The notes under the pieces: generated by a model
Databases searched by the model: none
Told to the model about the DNA's origin: nothing
Seen by the model: the letters and a program-made list of their open reading frames with translations, nothing else
NCBI GenBank assembly: GCA_964433875.1
Contig: CAYSSO010000055.1
Location: 1-5,325 of the forward strand
Origin: Athalassotoga sp964433875
GTDB taxonomy: Bacteria > Thermotogota > Thermotogae > Mesoaciditogales > Mesoaciditogaceae
Direction of reading: 5' to 3'
DNA: 5,325 bases
Made by a program: the position numbers and the translations under genes
Shown here: piece by piece, positions 1 through 4,557 of the stretch
Numbering within the stretch: position 1 is the first letter of the stretch
How the letters are laid out: each line of letters starts with the position of its first letter

Positions 1-40
1 ATAATCGCAATGGGGTGTTAACGAAAATGGCGTGTTAACA
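1..40. mobile_element. Possible terminal end of an IS21-like insertion sequence (element lies left of the window)
   Basis: Read on the minus strand from position 40, this stretch begins TGTTAACA and then shows GTTAACAC-type motifs at regular spacing. On the plus strand it ends in CA at position 40. Ends of the form TG...CA with repeated, transposase-binding-like motifs just inside the tip are known for the IS21 (IstA/IstB) family, so the window may start inside the last bases of such an element, with host sequence from about position 41. No transposase gene, second end or target duplication is inside the window. It could also be a plain pair of repeats with another role. The family assignment is from remembered consensus only. 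Confidence 0.35.
10..39. repeat. Tandem 13-bp direct repeat, 17-bp period
   Basis: Two copies of ATGGSGTGTTAAC lie at 10-22 and 27-39, identical except for one base (G or C at the fifth position), separated by GAAA. Each copy contains the palindromic core GTTAAC. The 17-bp period differs from a CRISPR array, which has longer repeats and spacers. The arrangement fits a pair of protein binding sites, such as those at a transposon end. Confidence 0.75.
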
Positions 41-83
41 TTTGATGTAACAATACCAGATCGTTATAATGATTAAATCCTCT

Positions 84-164
84 TTAAAAGAACTTTTTCA
101 ATGCTTTGAGAATGACAACTATAATAACTACAAGTATGAAAATAAGAAAACCTCCCAATGTCAA
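84..164 (-). CDS. 26-residue single-span membrane peptide
   Basis: This small open reading frame starts at a TTG codon (162-164) and ends with TAA (84-86). The peptide begins M-T-L-G-G, runs through an uninterrupted stretch of Phe, Leu, Ile and Val (about residues 6-19), and ends with a basic tail K-A-L-K-K-F-F. That is a textbook single transmembrane helix with a positively charged end, likely in the inner membrane. The start is supported by a GGGGGG ribosome binding site six bases upstream; an in-frame stop at 180-182 limits any longer version, and a second TTG at 156-158 is the only other nearby choice. It is the last gene of the minus-strand run, after the 63-residue membrane protein. I recognise no family. 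Peptides of this shape include membrane-acting toxins and small regulators of membrane proteins, but nothing here proves either. Being so short, it could be spurious. Confidence 0.5.
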   Translation of the reverse strand: MTLGGFLIFILVVIIVVILKALKKFF

Positions 165-170
165 GATAAT

Positions 171-176
171 CCCCCC
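171..176 (-). promoter_or_regulatory. Ribosome binding site of the 26-residue peptide (poly-G type)
   Basis: On the minus strand AAAAAGGGGGG is followed by ATTATC and then the TTG start at 164. The six-base spacing is ideal. It is the main reason for accepting such a short reading frame. It resembles the sites in front of darT and the 63-residue gene. Confidence 0.5.
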
Positions 177-204
177 TTTTTAATTTGTCAGTGTCGATAT
201 TTTC

Positions 205-396
205 TTATTTCTTGTTACATTTATCATCTCCTTTATTTTGATCCGGAAGCACTAAAATTATTAAAAATCCAATCAATCCAAGTATCAATCCGAGAAGAAA
301 GGCCGCTCTCTCGTTTATGCCTTTACTTTTGGCCATTTCCATGTTTATAATCCCCATCATAAGGTTAAAAAAGAATAACGCAAAAATCCACACCAT
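205..396 (-). CDS. 63-residue membrane protein with two predicted helices
   Basis: Residues 1-18 are strongly hydrophobic and rich in Phe, Leu, Met and Ile. A charged loop follows (about 19-30, M-A-K-S-K-G-I-N-E-R), then a second hydrophobic helix rich in Gly, Leu and Ile (about 31-50). The protein ends in a Pro-Asp and a hydrophilic, Lys-rich tail. The pattern K-G-x-N, hydrophobic helix with G-L-x-x-G, LPD resembles small bacterial two-helix membrane proteins of unknown function that I cannot name further. It has no lipobox or catalytic motif. The ATG start at 394-396 has an AGGGGG site eight bases upstream, and this site directly follows the stop codon of the DarT-like gene 14 bases away, so the two are very probably on one transcript. 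Its role is unknown; neighbouring a toxin and a CRISPR operon, it might be a membrane-acting accessory. Confidence 0.75.
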   Translation of the reverse strand: MVWIFALFFFNLMMGIINMEMAKSKGINERAAFLLGLILGLIGFLIILVLPDQNKGDDKCNKK

Positions 397-410
397 ACTA
401 ATATCCCCCT

Positions 411-1025
411 TTAAAAGAAAAACTCTTTCTTTTCATCTACATAGATTTTTCCCACGTTTAAACTCGGTAACGTAATACGCGCTCTTTGTTTGTAATCTTT
501 TACGATGATTCTTTTTATCCATTTTGGTTCTATTATATTTCTTACGAGTATTTCAGACTGCATAATTGCTTTAATTTCATCGTCTGGTGGGTTATTCCAA
601 CTTTTCGCAAAAACTTTATTCATATCAAGAAATTCATTTATTTTAACATTGCTAAGAATTCTTATATCTGCATCATTTTTTGCAGCGTTACAATTCGATA
701 TGAGAACATCTTCAGGCCTTTTTTCCAATACAAAATCGGTATTGAATTCAATTATAACGACATTTCTACCTTCTCCGACAACTCTGTAGAGCATCGCATT
801 TCTTGGGTTCAAATATGTACTTGCATAATCATGAAGACTTTTGTTTTCCCTTCTTTGTTGTATTTCTTGATCGGAGATATCGTTGAATCTTATTTTCGCT
901 TTGTTCATCAAATTTCTCGAAAGAAGGCCATGTTTAACTATCAAAGAAACGTTATTTTCATCGGTCATGTGATAGACACTTTCAATTCCTTCAACTTTTA
1001 AAAGATTGTATTTTTGAATCACCAA
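411..1025 (-). CDS. darT: DarT-type toxin: DNA ADP-ribosyltransferase
   Basis: The DarT family uses NAD+ to attach ADP-ribose to bases in single-stranded DNA (thymine in DarT2-type members), blocking replication. Visible family features of this 204-residue protein, close to the usual length: V-Y-H-M-T near residue 17 followed by an I-x-x-H-G-L segment (29-34), with H19 the likely NAD-contacting position; L-H-D-Y at 64-67 leading into Y-x-N-P-R-N-A-M-L-Y at 71-80, matching the LHDY...PMLM block of E. coli DarT; and S-E-I-L-V at 157-161 followed by I-x-P-K-W-I, where E158 aligns with the catalytic glutamate. The key residues look intact, so it should be active. The start is TTG at 1023-1025, with an AAAGGGGGGTGA site upstream; GTG at 1020-1022 is possible. 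Canonical loci place darT before darG. Here it comes after darG, beyond a terminator, so it probably has separate or reduced transcription. Confidence 0.87.
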   Translation of the reverse strand: MVIQKYNLLKVEGIESVYHMTDENNVSLIVKHGLLSRNLMNKAKIRFNDISDQEIQQRRENKSLHDYASTYLNPRNAMLYRVVGEGRNVVIIEFNTDFVLEKRPEDVLISNCNAAKNDADIRILSNVKINEFLDMNKVFAKSWNNPPDDEIKAIMQSEILVRNIIEPKWIKRIIVKDYKQRARITLPSLNVGKIYVDEKKEFFF

Positions 1026-1032
1026 TTGTAGG

Positions 1033-1044
1033 TCACCCCCCTTT
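1033..1044 (-). promoter_or_regulatory. Ribosome binding site of darT
   Basis: The minus strand reads AAAGGGGGGTGA, then CCTACAA, then the TTG start at 1025. The GGTGA part is seven bases from TTG and ten from the alternative GTG, so it favours TTG. Use of TTG may keep toxin translation low. Confidence 0.55.
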
Positions 1045-1047
1045 GGA

Positions 1048-1083
1048 ATTATCTTTCAAATTCTTTAATCACACTTTGAGTGT
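1048..1083 (-). promoter_or_regulatory. Weak candidate darT promoter with a small palindrome
   Basis: A GATAAT hexamer (minus strand, 1048-1053) resembles a -10 box. The matching -35 position 17 bases upstream has no consensus but falls inside the 13-base palindrome ACACTTTGAGTGT (1071-1083; arms ACACT/AGTGT). A TTTACA (1081-1086) resembles a -35 box but has no good partner at normal spacing. A promoter is expected somewhere here because a terminator precedes darT, and the palindrome could bind a regulator. The evidence is weak. Confidence 0.25.
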
Positions 1084-1115
1084 AAAACAAAAAGCGATTC
1101 CCATCGGGGAATCGC
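1084..1115 (-). terminator. Intrinsic terminator after the macro-domain (darG) gene
   Basis: On the minus strand a perfect 9-bp stem GCGATTCCC/GGGAATCGC (1094-1115) with a four-base loop is followed at once by TTTTTGTTTT (1084-1093). This is a standard Rho-independent terminator, 18 bases past the darG stop codon. It should end most transcripts from the cmr-cas6-darG operon before the darT toxin gene, which begins about 60 bases further on. Confidence 0.9.
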
Positions 1116-1133
1116 GACATAAGGGCTTTAAAC

Positions 1134-1805
1134 TTATTTCGATGCTATGTCTATGAGCATTTTATAACCTTTGTCTCCTACACCTTTGATGTTTAAAATG
1201 TCTCTGAAACGTTTTATTTTATTTTGATTTTCTTTTATAAGTGTAATCACTTTTATGATTTCTTTTGGACAATCATAATCAAAAAGTGGAGAATCTTTAG
1301 AAGAGCATCTACTGACAAGGTCGGAAATTTTTGCGAGGGCTTTGTATTCTTTGGGACCAATTTCAATATCTGTTGTTATTATAATCTCGCATTTTAAATC
1401 ATGCAATTTCAAAATCTCTCTTTCGACATATTCCCAATCAAGATGACCAAGCGAAGCGCCAACCTTTGGAATGACGACAGATTCTAAATGACGGCTTAAA
1501 ATTTCATGTCTCAAATTTTCTATTCCTTTTGAGATCCATTCGATTTTAGACGGAAATTTATAATCATCTTTCGTTGCCATATTTCCTATGAGGATATTTT
1601 CTCCTTCCCATACCCAGAGATCTCCTGGCTTTATCTCGCTTTTTTTGCATTTTTTGATGTATTCTTCCTCCATTTTGGGGAAGCGTATTGCAAATTCCTT
1701 TGCGAGACCTTTGCCCATGTATCCTTTTGTATTTATCGTGTTGACGACCATGTCTTTTTCTTCGATGAATTCAAACAAAGAATATGGTGATAGAATGATG
1801 CTCAT
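1134..1805 (-). CDS. darG: DarG-type macro-domain antitoxin: DNA ADP-ribosyl glycohydrolase
   Basis: DarG macro domains remove ADP-ribose from DNA modified by DarT and so act as the antitoxin. The macro fold fills about residues 1-155: N-T-I-N-T-K-G-Y-M-G-K-G-L-A at 22-35 (the ADP-ribose-binding glycine loop), R-F-P and Y-x-x-x-C at 41-53, K-P-G at 59-61, G-N-M-A-T-K at 74-79, and I-P-K-V-G-A-S-L-G-H-L-D-W at 112-124. K79 sits where DarG enzymes carry the catalytic lysine. Full DarG proteins usually have a C-terminal toxin-binding domain well over 150 residues long; here only about 70 residues follow, ending in a helix-hairpin-helix-like G-V-G-x-K motif (208-212). The ATG start (1803-1805) overlaps the cas6 stop as ATGA, with GAGGAA about eight bases upstream, so translation is coupled to cas6. 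A terminator follows. Binding to DarT is inferred from the neighbouring gene. Confidence 0.87.
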   Translation of the reverse strand: MSIILSPYSLFEFIEEKDMVVNTINTKGYMGKGLAKEFAIRFPKMEEEYIKKCKKSEIKPGDLWVWEGENILIGNMATKDDYKFPSKIEWISKGIENLRHEILSRHLESVVIPKVGASLGHLDWEYVEREILKLHDLKCEIIITTDIEIGPKEYKALAKISDLVSRCSSKDSPLFDYDCPKEIIKVITLIKENQNKIKRFRDILNIKGVGDKGYKMLIDIASK

Positions 1806-2548
1806 TTTTGTTCCTCAACCTCGAGAAATCCAAATCCCTGAGAGTTTCTCGATCCTATTCCGCTTCTGTACGCAAATTTTATCATCTCGATGTCTCCTTT
1901 GATTCTGTAAATTCCATTCCAGCCCTTTATTACAAATGGCTTTTCTTTGTCTTTTTCGTAAAGCAAGACTTTGAAATCATTTTCCTGAATTTTAAATGGT
2001 TCTATTGATACATCACGATCTTTCTCATAGAGAGCGAAATATTTTCTTTTTATGTTCTCGATAAGATATAACCTAAATTCTTCTTCATCCGGGTTAAGAT
2101 AGACTGTCTTTTTTCTGCCTTCATTTTCAAGCGTTTTGTGTACGGTAACAGGAGAAAGTGCTCTGAAGTACATTTCTTCCTTAAACTCCGGCTCTTTTGT
2201 CGGCATTATAGACTTTATCTTTATAGGCTGATTTCCTATTTTGTACTCCGCTCTTTTTAAGACTTTTTCTGCAACTGCCATGCAAAAGTCTTCAACAGGG
2301 CTTGAAAAATAAAGTCTTACTGGACTTTTGAATTCGTGTTTTCCGTCGTAAAATTTATGATTTCCAATCAACGGCGAATAAACGAAAAGATGGTAATTTT
2401 TACTGTCAGAATTGTAAACTCTGCCGTGAAGGTCTCCTTCTCTTCCGAGTTCGTAAACAAATGACTGAAGAAGATAAGAAAAATTCTTCGGAAGTAAGAT
2501 CTTATCTCCATTTATTGCTTCAAACTCCAAAGATATTCTCGAAATCAT
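1802..2548 (-). CDS. cas6: Cas6 pre-crRNA endoribonuclease
   Basis: Cas6 cuts CRISPR transcripts within each repeat, without metal, to make the guide RNAs loaded by the Cmr complex. The 248-residue protein has the typical double ferredoxin-like (RAMP) plan. A first strand is followed by L-P-K-N-F and Q-S-F-V-Y (about 19-32), then L-H-G at 40-42, then L-F-V-Y-S-P-L at 54-60, and the C-terminal glycine-rich loop G-I-G-S-R-N-S-Q-G-F-G (230-240). H41, with Y32 and K50 near by, is the best candidate for the catalytic group by comparison with archaeal Cas6. A reading frame 17 codons longer exists, but those codons lie across a perfect hairpin. The ATG at 2546-2548 has a strong GGGAGGTG site and gives the family's standard N-terminus, so I start there. 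It lies 47 bases after cmr6 and overlaps darG by four bases. Confidence 0.92.
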   Translation of the reverse strand: MISRISLEFEAINGDKILLPKNFSYLLQSFVYELGREGDLHGRVYNSDSKNYHLFVYSPLIGNHKFYDGKHEFKSPVRLYFSSPVEDFCMAVAEKVLKRAEYKIGNQPIKIKSIMPTKEPEFKEEMYFRALSPVTVHKTLENEGRKKTVYLNPDEEEFRLYLIENIKRKYFALYEKDRDVSIEPFKIQENDFKVLLYEKDKEKPFVIKGWNGIYRIKGDIEMIKFAYRSGIGSRNSQGFGFLEVEEQK

Positions 2549-2552
2549 CTCA

Positions 2553-2560
2553 CACCTCCC
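2553..2560 (-). promoter_or_regulatory. Ribosome binding site that fixes the cas6 start
   Basis: The minus strand reads GGGAGGTG, TGAG, ATG. The GGGAGG core lies six bases before the ATG at 2548. No similar site precedes the upstream in-frame ATG at 2599, which overlaps the end of cmr6. The site lies two bases after the hairpin at 2563-2589. Confidence 0.8.
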
Positions 2561-2562
2561 AA

Positions 2563-2589
2563 AATATGGGCGGTACTCCCGCCCATATT
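2563..2589 (-). promoter_or_regulatory. Perfect 11-bp hairpin between cmr6 and cas6
   Basis: AATATGGGCGG (2563-2573) and CCGCCCATATT (2579-2589) are exact inverted repeats around a five-base loop. In the transcript the stem starts six bases after the cmr6 stop and ends two bases before the cas6 ribosome binding site. Only about four T residues follow, two of them part of the stem, so it is a poor intrinsic terminator. It may instead be a stability element, an RNase processing site or a control on cas6 translation. The structure is seen directly; its function is inferred. Confidence 0.75.
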
Positions 2590-2595
2590 CATTAA

Positions 2596-3354
2596 TCACA
2601 CTTTAATCATTCTTCCATAGCCTACCGCTGTTTTCCCACCGATTCCGACTTCTTTAAATGCTTTCTCGATTAGATTTTGCACCTCGTTGACGATCTTTTC
2701 ATCTTTTCCAAGGATGGTAAATTCAAAAACTTTGCCTTCAGATATTCTCAAAAAATAGACGGGGTTGGGGCTAAACCAGTCATTTGGTGCTTCGCCTTCC
2801 AAATAATAATCCTGAAAGTGATTGTTTATTATGTCTATCTTGTAGGGTAGGCTTCCACTTATCATGTAAGCGTTGAGAAAATCAATCTCTCCTGATTTAG
2901 GGTTATCATCGTCATCGCTTCCAAAATACCTGTTTATCTTTGACTTTTCTTCATCTGTGCCGTAAAGGGTTACATAACTTCTTACAACACCTTTGATGCT
3001 CGAGGACGGTATAATTGGAATGCCAAGATTTCTCTCGAGAGTTATTCCATTTTCTATTGCGGAATCGCGCCCCATGCCGATACAAAGGCCGCTTATCGCT
3101 TTAAGCATAAACCTTTTGACTACGTATCCCTGATCTTTTAAACCATCTGCGACACTTTCCATTCTATTTTTGTAAGCGGTATAGGCATCCAAATTCCCAA
3201 ATTTATAACTTGAGGCAAGAGATTCGACTGTTTCTTTAAGATTATTACTTTTAGAACCAGAATTGTATTCTTTTGCGCTAAGACATTTATCAAAGAAAAA
3301 TGATGGATTGGCAACGCGCTGAACTTTTATATTTCCCGGCAATTTATATTCCAT
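2596..3354 (-). CDS. cmr6: Cmr6, RAMP subunit of the type III-B complex
   Basis: Cmr6 is a Cas7-like subunit near the head of the Cmr complex, where it helps hold the 3' part of the crRNA-target duplex. Family signatures in this 252-residue protein: G-I-P-I-I-P-S-S-S-I-K-G-V-V-R at about 111-125 (the RAMP P-x-S-S-x-K-G-x-x-R block), Y-F-G followed by a short acidic loop and G-E-I-D-F at about 143-159, and the C-terminal glycine-rich loop G-I-G-G-K-T-A-V-G-Y-G-R (237-248). A GTG nine bases upstream (3361-3363) would add three residues, but it lies inside the AGGTGA site that is correctly spaced for the ATG at 3352-3354, so I take the ATG. The start lies one base after the cmr5 stop. The length and motifs suggest an intact protein. 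Confidence 0.93.
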   Translation of the reverse strand: MEYKLPGNIKVQRVANPSFFFDKCLSAKEYNSGSKSNNLKETVESLASSYKFGNLDAYTAYKNRMESVADGLKDQGYVVKRFMLKAISGLCIGMGRDSAIENGITLERNLGIPIIPSSSIKGVVRSYVTLYGTDEEKSKINRYFGSDDDDNPKSGEIDFLNAYMISGSLPYKIDIINNHFQDYYLEGEAPNDWFSPNPVYFLRISEGKVFEFTILGKDEKIVNEVQNLIEKAFKEVGIGGKTAVGYGRMIKV

Positions 3355-3355
3355 C

Positions 3356-3706
3356 TTAATCACCTACAATGTCAACGTAGCGTCTGAGCCACTTTAGCGT
3401 GATCATCAAATGCCTTTGAAAGTTCATGTAATCTGTTAATTTCATGTTTAGAAGTTTTTCAGAAAGCGAACCTCCATTAGGGTTGTACTTTAAATATTTC
3501 AACTCGTCTTCTATGTTTTTGATCAATTCAAGGTGATGCTTTTCTCCCTTAGATTCGCAAAAACTCACAGATTGAGCAAGACCGTTTGACATCACCATAG
3601 AGCCGAATGATTTGCAAAGATTTTTGTATTTATCTCCACAATTTTGAATACCTCTCTGGGCATATCCGAGAGATCTTTTGGCAGTTTCCAATTCGTAATC
3701 TATCAT
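3356..3706 (-). CDS. cmr5: Cmr5, small subunit of the type III-B complex
   Basis: Cmr5 is the small helical subunit that lines the belly of the Cmr complex and helps support the crRNA and its target RNA. This 116-residue protein has the expected size and is predicted to be almost all helical. Recognisable blocks are the N-terminal A-x-x-x-L-x-Y-A region (about 9-16), the M-V-M-S-N-G-L-A-Q-S-V-S-F segment (37-49, the family's hallmark G-L-x-Q-x-x-x-F), and the C-terminal L-K-W-L-R-R-Y-V-D (104-112). It has no catalytic residues, as usual for the family. The ATG (3704-3706) overlaps the cmr4 stop as ATGA, with a GAGG site upstream. cmr6 follows after one base. Position between cmr4 and cmr6 is the normal order. 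Confidence 0.93.
   Translation of the reverse strand: MIDYELETAKRSLGYAQRGIQNCGDKYKNLCKSFGSMVMSNGLAQSVSFCESKGEKHHLELIKNIEDELKYLKYNPNGGSLSEKLLNMKLTDYMNFQRHLMITLKWLRRYVDIVGD
3360..3365 (-). promoter_or_regulatory. Ribosome binding site that fixes the cmr6 start
   Basis: AGGTGA on the minus strand is five bases from the ATG at 3354. It overlaps both the rival GTG start and the last codons of cmr5, so ribosomes ending cmr5 can reinitiate on cmr6. Confidence 0.65.
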
Positions 3707-4557
3707 TTCAATCGCCTCGCTGTAAAGAGTCCTTTCCCTATTGTCTTATTTCCACCGACAGAGAATCTTTTCCCATCGAAACTATCAACAAAATTTTTGC
3801 ACTTATCGTTCTCATCGTAAGAAATAGTGAAATACATTATAGTGTCTTCGGGAAGATCTTCTTCGTACCAAAGCGCTCCTTCTTTCACAACGCCGGTATC
3901 AGGATCTATTCTTATGCGCGGATTTACCTCTGTGAGATTCTTGACGAAGAAAGTAAAGAGATCGTCTTTGACAACAACAAGCGCATTTTGAATGTGTTGC
4001 CTGAGATAGTCGTAAACCTGATCCTGAGGTATCGCATTTTCTGCAAGATATTTTGCAAATAGTTTAACATTGTTGTCTATTGTTGACTTTAAAGAGAATT
4101 CTTCGATGAAAACCTCGCCGTTTTCGACGCATGAATCGCTCGCGGTTATGGCTTCTGTCTTAAAATCAGGTTTAAAAGAAAAGGCTGGCTTTGTGTTTAT
4201 CATAGAAATGGCCTGATTGTATTTGCTTATTACCATAGGGCAGGTTATCCACACAAATGGTACTTTCACGCTTCTTACAGGAAAGGCGAGAATCTTCGCA
4301 TCGCTAAAGGCCAGGTGCCCTGCCTCGGCGTCTTCTGGCTTTGAAACATCTTCGGGACCGAAGAGGAAATTTTGATCTTTGACGTTGTTCTTCCTTGAAT
4401 AATCGCGAATTGATCCTTTAAGAGACGATGACCATATCACCGGATGATCCGTGTGCCTTTCTCTTTGAATTGGCAGATCTACTATGCCTATATCGCTACC
4501 ACTTCCGGCATGAACAGGCGTTTCAGCGTAGATATGAAAAAGTTCAAATTTATTCAT
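3703..4557 (-). CDS. cmr4: Cmr4, backbone subunit and target-RNA nuclease of the type III-B complex
   Basis: Cmr4 (Cas7 family) forms the repeated backbone along the crRNA and cuts bound target RNA at six-base intervals. This 284-residue protein is full length. Motifs: H-A-G-S-G-S-D at 16-22; V-D-L-P-I-Q-R-E at 26-33, in which D27 matches the catalytic aspartate known from archaeal Cmr4; S-S-S-L-K-G-S-I-R at 43-51; F-G-P-E-D at 66-70; A-G-H-L-A-F-S-D-A at 79-87; P-V-R-S at 93-96; G-A-L-W-Y-E-E-D-L-P at 227-236, which holds the Glu/Tyr pair also linked to cleavage; and a C-terminal G-G-N-K-T-I-G-K-G (268-276). With D27 kept, target RNA cleavage should be active. The ATG (4555-4557) has a GGAGG site upstream and overlaps the end of cmr3 by eight bases, so the two are translationally coupled. 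Confidence 0.96.
   Translation of the reverse strand: MNKFELFHIYAETPVHAGSGSDIGIVDLPIQRERHTDHPVIWSSSLKGSIRDYSRKNNVKDQNFLFGPEDVSKPEDAEAGHLAFSDAKILAFPVRSVKVPFVWITCPMVISKYNQAISMINTKPAFSFKPDFKTEAITASDSCVENGEVFIEEFSLKSTIDNNVKLFAKYLAENAIPQDQVYDYLRQHIQNALVVVKDDLFTFFVKNLTEVNPRIRIDPDTGVVKEGALWYEEDLPEDTIMYFTISYDENDKCKNFVDSFDGKRFSVGGNKTIGKGLFTARRLK

Noticed and set aside
215..220. ATG-TAA start-stop preceded by an AAAGGAG-like site on the minus strand
   Set aside because: It lies inside the coding end of the 63-residue gene and is explained by its Lys/Gly/Asp codons.
486..1001. 171-codon plus-strand reading frame
   Set aside because: It lies opposite darT, has low-complexity Phe/Ile/Tyr-rich content and shows no family motif. 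The minus-strand frame carries the clear DarT signatures.
1588..1902. Plus-strand reading frame across darG and cas6
   Set aside because: It is antisense to two well-supported genes and to their ATGA junction, and has no recognisable domain.
2563..2589. Reading the cmr6-cas6 hairpin as an intrinsic terminator
   Set aside because: It lacks the following U-run (only about four T residues, two within the stem), unlike the clear terminator at 1084-1115, and cas6 lies directly downstream.
2549..2599. 17-codon N-terminal extension of cas6 from an upstream ATG
   Set aside because: The added codons lie across a perfect hairpin, the first ATG overlaps the end of cmr6 without a good ribosome binding site, and the standard Cas6 N-terminus begins at the ATG at 2548.
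3355..3363. GTG start for cmr6 at 3363
   Set aside because: The GTG is part of the AGGTGA ribosome binding site that is ideally spaced for the ATG at 3354.
3607..4062. 151-codon plus-strand reading frame
   Set aside because: It is antisense to cmr5 and cmr4, whose motifs are certain.
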